Positions 1 through 12,348 of a DNA stretch of 64,000 bases are shown one piece after another. The stretch spans positions 707,999 through 771,998 of the forward strand of contig FYEU01000301.1 in assembly GCA_900188575.1 (NCBI GenBank), read 5' to 3'. The translations under genes were made by a program, and so were the position numbers. The notes beneath the pieces are model-generated. The model did not search any database. It was not told the DNA's origin and saw nothing but the letters and a program-made list of their open reading frames with translations. Positions within the stretch are counted from its first letter, which is position 1. The number at the start of each line of letters is the position of its first letter. The stretch comes from Geosmithia putterillii. Taxonomy: Eukaryota; Ascomycota; Sordariomycetes; Hypocreales; Bionectriaceae.

Positions 1-598
1 GGTGGGGTAGTGAGGGGTTGGTGATGAGGGGCAGGACAGGGGTTCAGTAAGAGACACAATGAATGCTTGATATGTTGTAGAAAATAATGAGGGATGTCAA
101 AGAAGAAGACGAAGGGATTTATATAAGATATATACTTCTCAGATCATGCGCTGTGGGTAAACGTATAGCCAATGCACTTTGGGCGATTGGAGATGCGCTA
201 CTACTATGTGACTACCCCAACACCCCGCGGGGTTTCGGATCCGAACACATGGTCCAAGCACCCGGCATCGGAGCACACGTCACAACAACATGACGGATAT
301 CTCCTTTTTCTTGAAGAAAAAATGGAGAAACAAATTCAAGACTTCACTCATGAATGACTGAATGAGAACGTGTTCACAAGAAATGCATAGTCGAATTAAT
401 TCCTGACTCATTCTGCAAGTGATGCAAGTTCTCTTATCAAAGTCTATAATATATAGCCGGGGGTGCAAAGAAAAAGGGGGCCAGCCAACCAACGCTACTA
501 CCATCCGTACCTGCTACTAGTAGTTACTGCTCATACCAGTAGTAGTCATCTGTCATACCATTTTTAAGGAGCCGAGGGTCCATAGGGGTGTCTACAAT
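1..598. other. intergenic, downstream of ADE4
   Basis: This is the 3' flank of ADE4. Its short open frames look like chance and I recognise none of them. A 12-bp perfect palindrome centred on GGATCC lies at 234-245. I see no gene here. Confidence 0.6.
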
Positions 599-3097
599 CT
601 ATTTGTCGTGGTCATGGGTCCCCAGCTCGCTGGCAATGTTGTAGAGGCTTATGTCTTCCCTCTCTGCCGGCTGGACCTCATTCATAGGCCCGGAGCTGGC
701 CACGACAGCTCCTCCACCCTGTTGTTGCTGCTGCTGCTGCTCGGCCTCACCAGCCTGGATGTTGACAAGCTCGGCAGCAGCCTTCTTCTGCTTCTTCTCG
801 CCGCTGCGGATCTCGCTCAGGCGCTCAAAGTAGCCCTCGGGCACGTCGGTGACGTACTTGCCGCAGAAGACGCCAACCTCGAAGTCCTCGACCTCGGTGG
901 TGTCCTTGTTCTCGGCGGCCTCGAGGCACGACGCCTTAAGGTCGGCAAGGTCCTGGAAAACAATGTCGTCGGCGTCAATGTACTTGGCGATCTCCTCGCG
1001 GGTTCTCCTGTGGGCAACCAGGTCGGCGGGGTCGGCAAGGTCGATTCCGTACTAGGGGAAAGTTAGCATGCTGTACGCCTTTCCATTCTCGTGCTGTTGT
1101 ACGTGGGTGTGGTCACTTACAATGTGAGGGTACATGCACTCTGGCGAGCAAGAGACAAAGACGACGCGGGCGGCGCCAGCCTCACGGGCCATCAGGACCT
1201 AGGGCATGGTTAGTACAGGGCGGGATGGTGAGTTGTGGGAGGAGGAGGGGACATACGATTTCCCGCGAAGTAGCTGGGCTTCGGTTAGCATTGGTTTTGA
1301 CAAGAAAGAATAACATGATAGAGAAAGAAGAAGAGAAAGGGGAAGGAGGCGGGTAAAAAGGCAACTCACTTCCACGGACAACACTGTCATCCACAATGAT
1401 GAGGTTCTTTCCGCGAAACTCGGAATCAATGGGCGACAGCTTGCGGCGGACGCTCTTCTGGCGGAGCGCCTGACTGGGCAGGATGAAGGTGCGGTGGACG
1501 TATCGGTTCTTGATGAGGGCCGTGACGTAAGGCTTGCCGAGCTTCTCGGCGAGGGTGGCGGCAGCGATGTTGCTCGTCTCAGGGACGGGGATGACGGCAT
1601 CGATGGCGTCGATGGCGGCGTCGCCGAGGGCGGCGCGGACCTTGGCGGCGAGCTTCTCGCCCATGTTCTGGCGGCTGCGGTAGACGGAGATACCGTCGAT
1701 GCACGAGTCCGGGCGGGCAAAGTAGACGTACTCGAAGCAGTCGGGCGTGTAGGAGCGGCGCTCGACGATCTGGCGGAACTCGGGGTGACCGCCCTTCTCG
1801 ATGAAGACGGCCTGTCCGGGCAGGATGTCGACAATGTTGCCGAAGCCGAGCTGCTTAAGAGCGACGGACTCGGAGGCCATGAAGTAGTCGGTGGCACCGG
1901 GGAGGGTGGCCGAGGGGCGCGAGCCCAGGCACAGGGGGCGGATGCCGTTGGCGTCACGGAAGCCGAGGATTCCGAAGCCGGCGATCATGGCGGTGCAGGC
2001 GAAGGCGCCCTGGCACTGCGTGTACACGTCGCCCAGGGCGGTGAAGATGTCATCGCTGTTGGCGCGGGTCTTGCCCAGCTTCTGGAGGCCGTGGGCGAAG
2101 ATGTTGAGCCTACAAGGGTTAGTGTTCTCCTTGGAAAAAGGAGGCATATTAACCCCAGCCCCTCCCCCCTCTAAAAAAGGGGGAGGAGAAGGGGTATCTC
2201 AAGGGTCAGAGAATAATTCAGGCGTACAGGAGCTCAGAGTCCGAGTCCGAGTTGATGTGGCGGCGAGCCTCCTCGTCGAGGAACTTGCGGAGGTACTCGG
2301 TGTTGACGAGGTTACCGTTGACGGCTATCGACAGACCAAAGGGCGAGTTCACGTAGAAGGGCTGAGCCTCGGAGCTATACGAGAATAGGTCAGCCACAGA
2401 GGTATGAAAGTCAAGTCCTTGCTCATCATGTACGTACGCAGACTGGGTGCCCATGGTGGGATAACGGAGGTGACCGAGACCTAGAGAGAGAGTCAGTATC
2501 GCCATCTCAACAACCACCAAGAAACAAGATGGCCATCGCCACCGTCGTAAAGGCTGGCGAGGTGCATCCTGTAAAAAGTGAAAAGGGTCAGATTGATCCC
2601 AGGTGTAAACAAACCCATGTATCCAGGCAGCTGCTGGATGCGCTTGCCCTCGGCAAAGACCTTGTTGGCCATGCCGTTGCCCTTGCACTGGTACACTCTT
2701 CCGCCCTGGCAGACGGTGATACCGGCAGCCTCTTGACCGCGCTGTAGCCATGTTAGTTACGCGCCATCAATATACGATGTAGCACTTGAGAGAGAGATGC
2801 GTCTGTGCGCTGTGAGTCGGCAGGGGCGGATAATATGGTACGTACGTGCTGCAGCAGGTAAAGAGACTCGTGCAGATCCACGGCAGCCATGGTGCACCGG
2901 GTGTCACCCAACTAGAATAGAAGGTGTTAGCCATGGTCAAGTTGCGAATGTGCTGTTGCTATTGTTGACACATGAATGTGCACTGTCTTGTTGTTGTCGC
3001 TGAAAATTCATGTTGAAAATTCACACCAATACACACACACACACACACATGGAGGGGTAGAGGGGTGACAAACCAAGAGACCTGTAATTCCACACAT
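599..3097 (-). CDS. ADE4: amidophosphoribosyltransferase (glutamine PRPP amidotransferase)
   Basis: This enzyme catalyses the first committed step of de novo purine synthesis, turning PRPP and glutamine into phosphoribosylamine in the cytosol. The protein begins MCGITGLLLGD, so the start Met directly precedes the catalytic Cys of the class-II glutaminase; this fixes the start at 3097. Conserved stretches follow: HRGQEAAGI, GHLRYPTMG, SEAQPFYVNSPFG and the PRPP loop VDDSVVRGTTSREI. My model has nine exons: 3097-3074, 2911-2846, 2741-2615, 2480-2438, 2374-2228, 2109-1370, 1273-1257, 1198-1121 and 1051-599. They total 1695 nt (564 aa) and stay in frame throughout. Exon 7 is only 17 nt. A polyQ/Gly-rich stretch lies near the C-terminus, as expected of a low-complexity fungal tail. 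SPT16 is divergent, 2.1 kb away. Identity is secure; the small exons rest on homology and splice signals. Confidence 0.93.
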
Positions 3098-5202
3098 GAT
3101 GGCGGTACAACAGCCCAATCAAGGATATATGAATGAGAGGATTGGAAGCGATGGGCTCTCAAGAAGAAGACCGGTTAAAAACGAGACTGGAGGATACACG
3201 ATGTGTATATAATCCAGTGAACAAGGACAGTCTGCAGAGGGAATGCAAATGTTCAGGTTGGAGGGAGCAATAGACTGGCGTCAGTTTGCGAGATCGGCTT
3301 TTGACCAAGGGAAAAAAAATTATATCCCACTACATAATAATAGTCCCACCTACGAGGACGGAGAGCGGGCTGCCCGCCGGCCAACTAAAAATGGTAGCAA
3401 GGTTTGCGGTCTGGTTGGTGTGAGTTTTGGGTCTAGGTTCAATCCTTCGCTCTCACGCGCACACACACACACGCACTCTCACACACACCACTCACACTGG
3501 CGCACGCTCACGCACACACACTGTGCACGTGATGCGGCAGTAGCACCCTCATATTTTCACTTCTTCCTTCCATCTTAGGGACGGGGCACTAACTGGATTA
3601 CGCTGACCGTTGCCTACTAGTGCTCCATTGCGGAAGACGTCTGGAGAGGTCGTTACAGTTGGAATCTTGTCACGCCGGACCACTGCAGTTTGACGTCTTG
3701 GGGCTATTACTAAAAGGTTGGCGTCTTGTGGCGGCGGCACTAATGGGTATGGAGCACAGTGTCGGTGCGCCATTTACTACTGCTACTGCTACTCGTAGGG
3801 ACCTGGATGTTGTGCAGATAATACATATTCTGACTACTACTAACGGAGTAGTACGGGCGGGCAAGAAGGGATGTCATTACGGATACCGACCGTCTATACA
3901 GACTAGCAGTGGTGGGCTGCCAGTATCGTAGACAGCTGCCGGTAGCCGACAAGGCAGAGGCGGAGGACAAGATGGGGCCGGATGCCTATGGAGGGCGCTA
4001 CGAATATGTTACGGATGAATTTTGGCGTTTCATACGTAATGTGCGTGTAAACGGCCGGCAGTCAACCACTGTAACGATGCTGCTTCAGGGCTCTTTCAGG
4101 GCTCTTTCATGCCATGCTGATTTCCCTCTTCACCCGTCCCTGGGTATCTCATTGAGATGAGAGCATGTATGAGGAGTAATATGAATATGAACATGTACGT
4201 TTTCTCATGTAATGGGGCCGTATGCCAAGGCAGAAAGAAATGCACGTATAGGGACCTCTACATCCAACCCTTTTACTATTAAACTGAAAGTACGGAGTGC
4301 TACCACTGCGTTTTGACCTAGACTATTCTACGGAGCATCGCAAGTTGAACCCCACCATACACCGAATGACAAGACGGGTGTCGGCCGGGGACCGAAGCCG
4401 CTCCGCACACTCGGCCACCTTCGCCATGCGCCTCGCTACCTATTTGTTGTGCTTGACTGGCGTCTGCATCGACTTTCTTTCCAAAACGGGGAGTCGGACT
4501 CGTGTCGATGGATCGTGGGGATTGATTGCCGAGTAAGTAATGGTCCATAACTTCTAAGTACGCGTGCATATACAACCAACAGCGTAGGAGAATCTGGTTG
4601 CTCAGTAGGTGGACCCTATGACTCCTCGCCGTGGCGTACATATCCATAGCCCATACTCGCACTCGTAGATGGACGCATAGTACAGAGTGCAAGTATTCAT
4701 CGCTTTCAGCATTACCCCGTACATACAGAGTATTCAACTCGTATTAGAAAATGGTATTTGTAAATGAATGATCCAAGAGAAATGTCGGGTCACGGGACCA
4801 GGCGTCTCATGGTGAGACCCATCGCCATCTTCTCCTTCATCTTTCATCGCGACATTCACGTCACCTAGAGCCTCATGCTCATTTACCCCACGATCCCTTT
4901 TCGTATTTTTTTTTTCTTTTTTACTTCGCTCTCTCTTTTTGGACCCTGACACTCCGTACAGTCGTACCAATGAACAGGATGACTGCATGTCTTTGTATGT
5001 GTTGGTATGGCCAGTGAGGTGAGAGTGCACGACAGTGGTAGTGACTGGAGTGACGCGCCGTGAAAATCACGTGACCCGGGACCATTTACGCGACACTGCA
5101 TTTTCGCGTCTCCCCAGCCTGTTCACCTCGGACCTGCAATCCTCACTCTCCCCCCTTCAACTACCTTGATCGATCGTCGTGAGTCGCCGCCATCGCTCCA
5201 TC
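3098..5202. promoter_or_regulatory. divergent ADE4/SPT16 intergenic region
   Basis: The 2.1-kb spacer between two divergent genes has no ORF I can assign. It holds (CA)n microsatellites at about 3030-3048 and 3458-3522, and a short direct duplication near 4085-4110. A TCACGTGA E-box lies at 5067-5074, about 130 bp upstream of the SPT16 ATG. Copies or near-copies of TACGGAGT occur at 4291, 4329 and 4951 (reverse). Confidence 0.5.
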
Positions 5203-8200
5203 ATGGCCGACATCAAAATCGACAGCAAGATCTTCCAGGAGCGAGTCTCGCACTTTGTCTCCTCCTGGAAGAATGACTTGCGCTCCAAGGAGGCCCTCTT
5301 CGGGGGAGCTTCCTCCCTAGTCATCATGATGGGCAAGGTCGAGGAGACGCCCGAGCTTCACAAGAACAATGCCATGCACGTACGTGTGCCACCACCCCCG
5401 CCCGAAAAGAAACTGCGCGCGCGCACGTGCGCGACCTGTTTCTGCTTGCTGACTTTCTTTACTAGTTTTGGCTCCTCGGTTACGAGTTCCCGACCACCAT
5501 GATGCTCTTCACGCTCGACACACTGTATATTCTCACGACAGCGAAGAAAGGTACCGTCTACCATCCAACCCGACTTCCCCGCACCCTGCTATGCACAGTG
5601 CGACACGAGTTAGTATACTAATGCGATGGCGCGCGCTTTTTTACAGCAAAGCATCTCGAGCAAATCAAGGGCGGACGATTCCCCGTCGAGGTCCTGGTCC
5701 GCGGTAAGGATGCGGCCGAGAACGAGAAGCTCTTCGTCACCCTCGCCGACAAGATCAACGAGGCCGGAAACAAGGTCGGCGTCCTCGCAAAGGACACGTC
5801 GCGCGGTCCCTTTGTCGACGAGTGGAAGAAGGTCCTTGCCGACAAGGGCAAGGATCTTGAGCAGGTCGACATTACAAACGCCCTCTCCACCTACGCCTTT
5901 GCCGTCAAGGATGAGCACGAGCTCCGCGCCATGCGCGCCGCTTCCAAGGCTTGCGTCGCCCTCATGACCCCCTACTTCCTCGACGAAATGTCCAACGTTC
6001 TCGACGCCGAGAAGAAGATCAAGCACTCAGCCCTGGCCGAGAAGGTCGACAAGGTGCTTGACGACAACAAGTTCTGGAAGACGGTCGAGCTTCCGGGCAA
6101 GGGCAAGCTGCCCCCGGACTTTGACCCCGCCCAGCTCGACTGGGTTCTGGGCCCTGCCATCCAGAGTGGTGGCAAGTACGACCTGAGATTCCTTAGCGAG
6201 TCCAACGACGAGAACCTCCACGCGGGTACCATCGTTGCCGCCATGGGTCTCCGCTACAAGTCCTACTGCTCCACCATCTCCCGCACATACCTCGTCGACC
6301 CCAACAAGGCCCAGGAGGGCAACTACAAGCTCCTATGCATGATCCACAACACCGTCATCAAGGACATCCGCGACGGCATGACGGCCAAGGACGTCTACGC
6401 CAAGGCCCTCGGCCTCGTCAAGGCCAAGAAGCCCGAGCTGGAGAAGCACTTCCTCAAGAATGTCGGCTGGGGCGTCGGCCTGGAGAACAAGGACCCCACC
6501 CTCATCCTCAACGCTAAGAACCAGAGGACCCTCAAGGATGGCATGACGCTCATCATCCACACCGGATTCCAGGACATCGAGAACCCCAACCCCCAGGACA
6601 AGAACAGCAAGGTCTACTCCCTCGTCCTGACCGACACGATCCGAGTCACCACGGGCGACCCTGTCGTCTTCACTTCGGAGGCTCCGACAAGCGCCGACGC
6701 CAACTCATTCTTCTTTAAGGACGACGAAGAGGCCCAGCCCGCGCCCAAGAAGGAGAAGAAGGACCCCAAGGTCGGTGCCGTCGCCACCAAGAACATCCAG
6801 AACAGCAGGCTCCGCTCCGGGCGCAGCACCCAGGTGGACGAAGAGGCGGAGCAGAAGCGTCGCCAGCACCAGAAGGAGCTTTCTGCTAAGAAGCAAAAGG
6901 AGGGGCTCGCCCGGTTTGCTGAGTCGACAAACAACCAGAACGGAGGCGAGGCCAAGAAGTTCAAGCGCTTCGAGTCATACAAGCGTGACAACCAGTTCCC
7001 GCCCAAGGTGCGCAACCTTGAAATCGTAGTGGACGCCAAGAACAGCACCGTTGTGCTGCCCATTCTCGGCCGGCCGGTGCCCTTCCACATCAACACCATC
7101 AAGAATGCTAGCAAGAGCGACGAGAGCGACTTCACGTTCCTGCGCATCAACTTCCTGTCGCCCGGCCAAGGTGTGGGCCGCAAGGACGACCAGCCGTTCG
7201 AGGATGCTTCGGCGCACTTTGTGCGCAGCCTGACGTTCCGATCGACGGATGGGGACCGTTACAACGAGATTGCGACGCAGATCTCCAACATGAAGCGCGA
7301 CTCGGTGAAGAAGGAGCAGGAGAAGAAGGACATGGAGGATGTCGTGGAGCAGGACAAGCTGGTGGAGATCCGAAACCGTCGCCCCGCGGTGCTGGACAAC
7401 GTCTTCATCCGCCCGGCGCACGAGGGCAAGCGTGTGCCGGGCAAGGTGGAGATTCACCAGAATGGTATCCGGTACCAGTCGCCGCTGAACGCGCAGCACC
7501 GGGTGGACATTCTCTTCTCCAACGTCAAGCACCTGTTCTTCCAGCCGTGCCAGCACGAGCTGATTGTCATCATCCACATTCACCTCAAGGATCCCATCAT
7601 TGTGGGCAACAAGAAGAAGACCAAGGACGTGCAGTTCTACCGGGAGGCGACGGACATTCAGTTTGACGAGACGGGCAACCGCAAGCGCAAGTACCGCTAC
7701 GGAGACGAGGACGAGTTCGAGGCGGAGCAGGAGGAGCGGCGGCGCCGTGCGGAGCTGGACCGCCTGTTCCAGGGCTTCGCGCAGAAGATTGCCGATGCTG
7801 GCCGCAACGAGGGTGTTGAGGTGGACATGCCGATCCGCGACCTGGGCTTCTTCGGTGTGCCCTTCCGCAGCAACGTCTTCATCCAGCCGACGACGGACTG
7901 CCTGATCCAGGTGACGGAACCGCCCTTCATGGTTGTGACAATTGAGGACATCGAGATGGTGCACCTGGAGCGTGTGCAGTTTGGCCTCAAGAACTTCGAC
8001 ATGGTCTTTGTCTTCAAGGACTTTGGCCGCGCGCCCTACCACGTCAACACGATCCCCGTTGAGCACCTTGACCAGGTCAAGGACTTCTTCGACTCGTCCG
8101 ACATCCCCTTCTCCGAGGGACCCCTCAACCTCAACTGGCCGACCATCATGAAGACGGTCACAGCCGACCCGCACCAGTTCTTCGTCGACGGAGGCTGGTC

Positions 8201-8486
8201 CTTCCTCCAGGCCGACTCGGATGACGAGGGCTCCGGCGAGGAGTCGGAAGAGTCCGTCTTTGAGATAAGCGAGGACGAGCTCGATGACGCGTCCGAGAGC
8301 GAGGAGGACGAGTCCGACTTTGACGGCAGCAATGCCAGCGATGACGACGATGGCGATGCCGAACTTGACTCTGAGGACGAGGGTGAAGACTGGGATGAGA
8401 TGGAGAAGAAGGCCCGCAAGAGGGACAGGGAGGATGCGGCTGCCGCAGCGGAGGATGAGGGCTCTAAGAAGAGGCGCAAGAGGTGA
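5203..8486 (+). CDS. SPT16: FACT complex subunit SPT16 (histone chaperone)
   Basis: This is the large subunit of FACT, which loosens and rebuilds nucleosomes during transcription and replication in the nucleus. The protein opens MADIKIDSKIFQERV. A catalytically dead peptidase-M24-like domain follows, then a lysine-rich linker, the SPT16 middle domain (around NSTVVLPILGRPVPFHINT) and an Rtt106-like tandem PH region (PFMVVTIEDIEMVHLERVQFG). The tail is very acidic (D/E/S-rich) and ends in a basic KKRRKR cluster that fits a nuclear signal. The exons are 5203-5379, 5466-5550 and 5647-8486, giving 3102 nt (1033 aa), the usual length for the family. The ATG at 5203 was chosen because exon 1 encodes the conserved N-terminus and joins exon 2 (FWLLGYEFPTT) in frame. 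Confidence 0.96.
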
Positions 8487-8944
8487 GCGGAGCGAGCGGA
8501 GCAGGCTAAAGTCTAGCGTGCTGAACCGGGCGAGGCTGGGAGAAACGAAAGAACTTTGAACACGGATGGGGAATAAAAAAATCCCCAGGGAATCCCCAGG
8601 TGGTGGTGATTTGTATTATTGGACGATTGGGGGGGATGTTACTTTACTCGTACTTTTAACCCTTTTTTTTACTTAGTCTTGTGTATTGGCCTAGGTCATT
8701 AGTTTTAGTTGGGGAATTTGAATATGCTTTACAGTTACAGTTACAGTTTGCTATGTTGGAGTGAGCCTGCGGTCGTGTGATGATCATATTGTTCTGGCTC
8801 TGGTGTTCTTGAGTGTCGTTTGGTAGTTTACCCTGATGCGATTGTCAAGATATCCGGAGTCTTGATGTCTTGTCGCTATTGTCTACATGTATCCGAGTAT
8901 GGATAACAAGATATATCCAAAACGCATTGCTACTCATTACCAGA
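8487..8944. other. convergent 3' spacer SPT16 / M3 peptidase
   Basis: These 458 bp lie between two convergent stop codons. They are AT-richer than the flanking genes and contain T-rich stretches around 8640-8700 suited to 3' UTRs. I see no gene. Confidence 0.6.
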
Positions 8945-11339
8945 CTATGCCAGTTCACCCGTCTGAATGCCCTCAGACAGTCCCAGCATGGATAGCAATG
9001 CCCTCGGATCACATTGACGACCCCCTAGAAACTCCTCGATCATACGAAGTTCATCCCTACTACCTCCCGGTTCCAAAACATCGGTTCGAAACCGGCCCCA
9101 TGCATCCCGTGACAGAGGGTCATGGGCAAACGCCGTCTGGAAGAAGTCTGCTGCCAATATCTCGGCACTATATACAGAAAGGCCTTGTTAGCTCAACCAT
9201 CTCCAGACATTCAGTGAAGGAGCATGCACGACGACGTACTAGATGTAAGAGTAGAAACCAGCATCATAACCTGACATGAGCAGTCCCTCTCCTGCATGAA
9301 GGTGACCCTTTTCTGGGGGACGGACGAACTTGAACTTCTCATACAGGTCTTTATACAGCTGCGTCTCGTCCAGGTTGACTAGGGCCTCGTGGCTCGGTTG
9401 ATTGTGAACTTGGAGATCAAACACTGCAGTTATGCTGCACATGTCATGGGGTTTCAGCTATGATTCACTTGGGAATGGTTAGTGAGAAGAGCTTACAGTC
9501 TGCCGAGGATCTTCTGAATCTTCTGCTTGACCCGTAGTTTGAGACAGTCGTCGATAAGGGCATCGGGGATTGTCTCGGAGGGAGGAGCATTGGCTCCCAG
9601 GTGAGCCTGGAGCCAGTCGTCTCTGTATCTCGGTGAGAGCGCAGTGTAGTGCCGGCTCAATCTCTTCAAGACACTGGGAATGTCACACCACTGTTCGAGC
9701 ATGATACCGATTCCCTCCGCGAGCTCCAGTGGGACTTGGTAGCCGTGGAACTTGGCGTCCTGTGTTTGCGAAACTAGGTCGTGAATGCTGTGACCCAACT
9801 CTGCTACTGTCAGACCCGGGACACCTGTTGATTGGGGCTCCATGAAAGTTCTCGACCGGTGAAGGATTGAATCTTACCGTGGAACAAGGTAGTCACTTGC
9901 TGGTGACGCAAGAGGCATTCTGTCCCTGGCACCAGATTGAATCCGCACATGAGAGTGTTGGCAGGGTACACTCTCGTTCCATCAGGCTTCTGGTAACCCT
10001 GGAGCGAGCAAACACATACATACCCACTTCATCAGTCACGTCCCCAAAGGCCCATCCTCCGGATTGTTAGGCATATATATCTTACCGGCTGCAGGTTCAC
10101 ACTCTGGTTGCCCTTGTACTTGTTGTCCCGGGCGATGATGTCGGCAAACAGGTGACCAAGGAAATCCCCCCTGGTATCCGGTCTATCGTCCCAAACGGTC
10201 CATCCAAAGACGCTTTCGTGCCAGACCCACGATTTCAAGCGTGATTCGGGGATCCTTTCGAATCGAAGCTGCATACAATCTCCAAACAGATCCAGCATCG
10301 CATTGATAGTGTGTGCGAGGGGAAAATACTCCATGAACGCCGTGGGGTCTACTACCTCGCGGGCAGCCTTGTCTAGCAAGGAGTTGTAGTAGAGATAGTC
10401 CCACGCCTGGAAGTCTTCGGGAGGGTCCACGCCGAGCTGCTGCTGCTGCTGTTTCTTGAGATCCTTGGCCCGTTCGTACTCGGCGCGTCCAAACGGGATC
10501 AGGATTGCGACTAGGTCGTCTATGAGCGTCTCAACCCACTCGACGGATCGGGAAACCCTGTACGGCGTCTTTGTCGCAGCGTGGCTCGTCGTCGCCCCGA
10601 GCTCGCGCGCATTTATATCCCGAAGAAGGATAATCTCGTGAAAGAGTGGTATGTTCTCGGGATACTGCCCATGCCTGGCCTCCATAAACCGTCTTCGTGT
10701 GTCGGAATCCCTGACGTTGGTCATGATTTTGACAAAGTAGCTCTCGAGATCGTAGAGCTCCATTCCGTCGGTGTTGGCTGGGCTCCGGTCGCTGTCTGGT
10801 AGGCCTTGGGCCTGCTGGGAGGTCAATAGAATTCCATCGCTTTTCTGTCGTAGGTTGCGGGTGAATTCAGCGGAAAGCGTCTCAATCCTGGTCAACCGTG
10901 CTGCCCTCTGCTGTACGGCTGCATCGTCGAGGACGCCGTACCCGTACTGCTCGAATTCGAGGAGCATCTGGTCCAGGAGCTTCTTCTGGGATCCTCCTGT
11001 ATCGTCTTTGTCCTTGACTGCCTTGAGGAGAAGGTATAGACTGTGTCGGGGTCTGGAAGAGTACGACTGCCAGGCTTCTTGGGCTACCCCAACGGCAGAT
11101 TGGCAGTCCAGCGATGGAGAGCAGTACTTGAGAGCATCGATGATTGCCTGATGGCCTGACTGGGCGTTTTCCAGATCAACAATGGGCTTGACGACCTTGT
11201 CAAAGGTGGCGTCTGAGGGACTTGTCTCAATCAGCTGATCAATGAGCGAGCGGTGGTCCTCGATAATTTGGCGCATCGCGGGCACGATCTCGTCGGCGGT
11301 GAGGATGTAGGGAAGCGGCGGTAGCGAGTCTTCTTTCAT
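8945..11339 (-). CDS. M3-family zinc metallopeptidase (thimet oligopeptidase / saccharolysin type, MepB-like)
   Basis: This is a predicted cytosolic oligopeptidase that trims short peptides. The five exons are 11339-10086, 9998-9878, 9800-9497, 9434-9240 and 9167-8945, giving 2097 nt (698 aa), normal for the family. The zinc motif HELGH is at residues 458-462 and is split by the second intron (CAC G | AG TTG). The third zinc ligand is Glu487, 28 residues after the catalytic Glu459, the same spacing as in thimet oligopeptidase. The C-terminal GYDAGFYSYIYAEILAADFF block is typical of M3 enzymes. A short polyQ (KKQQQQQLG) lies in the middle. The start ATG at 11337-11339 is the first in a frame that continues into domain sequence. 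I see no signal peptide, which fits a cytosolic enzyme. The exact orthologue (MepB versus Prd1 naming) is uncertain, so no symbol is given. Confidence 0.9.
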
Positions 11340-12173
11340 GATTGTTGAATAGACCACGTCCCGGTGACTTTCTATGAGTAGAAGGGGAGATTGGGAGATG
11401 ATATGTGCAAAGACAAGTATGCGGGCGGTCAGGTTACCTGAAGGGCAAGATGTCGACAATAGAGATTGAGACCAACCTTCCACACATGTAACAATGAGAA
11501 GATGGGACAAAAGTGCCTCACCGCGGGCACTCCTCACTTTGATCACGAGAACCATGAAATCCCGGCTTACGTCACTATGTGTGTATGCGTGTTGGTGATG
11601 ATTGCATCGTCTAAATGTGAATGAATGTGTTGTGAGCCAACTGCATATACATGTATGTATCCGTATGCAAGTGAAGTGGCCAACCAACTGGTTCATAAAG
11701 TGCACTGAATCCGCTATCGTGAATATGGAAAACTGGACACAGTCGCACCGACGCCGACTCCAAAATTCATCATTCATACCCTCTTTATACTTCCCCGTCC
11801 CGTTCGCTCCTTCCTCTTTCCTACGTACCTTCCCTGTTGCGTCCCTCTCTTGGAAGATCTGCTCTTTCCAGGAGCAGGAGTACGAGCAGTATCTAAGCCT
11901 AATACTACTACTATAAGTTGGCATCATCATCCTCACTTTGTTCCTATATTGCGCCCCTATTCGCGATCTCCCACCATGGTCACGTTGGATCTCCATTCTC
12001 CTCCACCTTTCATCACGTGCGTCCCTGACGCATGGTTTGCGATGGCTGCCTGAGCGCTGTACAAACACAGTCCCGTTCGCTCCTTCCTCATCCTGGTGCA
12101 CCTTCCCGCAACAGTCTTCCACCCAGGCACGTGTTTGTATCTTCCTCCTTAGAATTCACCATTTATTCTTCCT
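11340..12173. other. intergenic, upstream of M3 peptidase
   Basis: I see no convincing coding sequence. Pyrimidine-rich stretches around 11760-11830 and 12060-12170 are the only notable composition. The frame open upstream of the M3 start is read-through with no family similarity. Confidence 0.5.
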
Positions 12174-12292
12174 CTCAGACCTCTTGTCAACTCAGACCTC
12201 TTGTCAACTCAGACCTCTTGTCAACTCAGACCTCTTGTCAACTCAGACCCCTTGTCAACTCAGAGCTATTGCCGGCTCAGATCTCTCGTTAG
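12174..12292. repeat. 17-bp direct tandem repeat, about 7 units
   Basis: The unit CTCAGACCTCTTGTCAA recurs head to tail. Units 1-4 (12174-12241) are identical, unit 5 (12242-12258) has one change, and units 6-7 (12259-12292) are diverged. The period is not a multiple of three, so the array does not encode a clean peptide repeat. Confidence 0.95.
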
Positions 12293-12348
12293 TCACACTC
12301 TACGGTCGAAACACAAGGAGTTAATTAAAGCTGACAAGAAAGCAGGCA

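Noticed and set aside
234..245. 12-bp palindrome around GGATCC as a regulatory operator
   Set aside because: Single short palindrome in 3' flanking DNA; expected by chance at this scale.
2493..2580. extra coding exon in the ADE4 intron between 2615 and 2480
   Set aside because: Inclusion breaks the conserved LPGYMGLGHLRYPT sequence; direct joining of 2615 to 2480 restores it.
3458..3522. CA-rich tract as a CRISPR- or telomere-like array
   Set aside because: It is a simple (CA)n microsatellite with no spacers; CRISPR arrays are not expected in fungi.
6975..8174. 399-codon minus-strand frame inside SPT16
   Set aside because: Antisense shadow of a conserved coding exon; repetitive Val/Leu/Asp/Arg composition.
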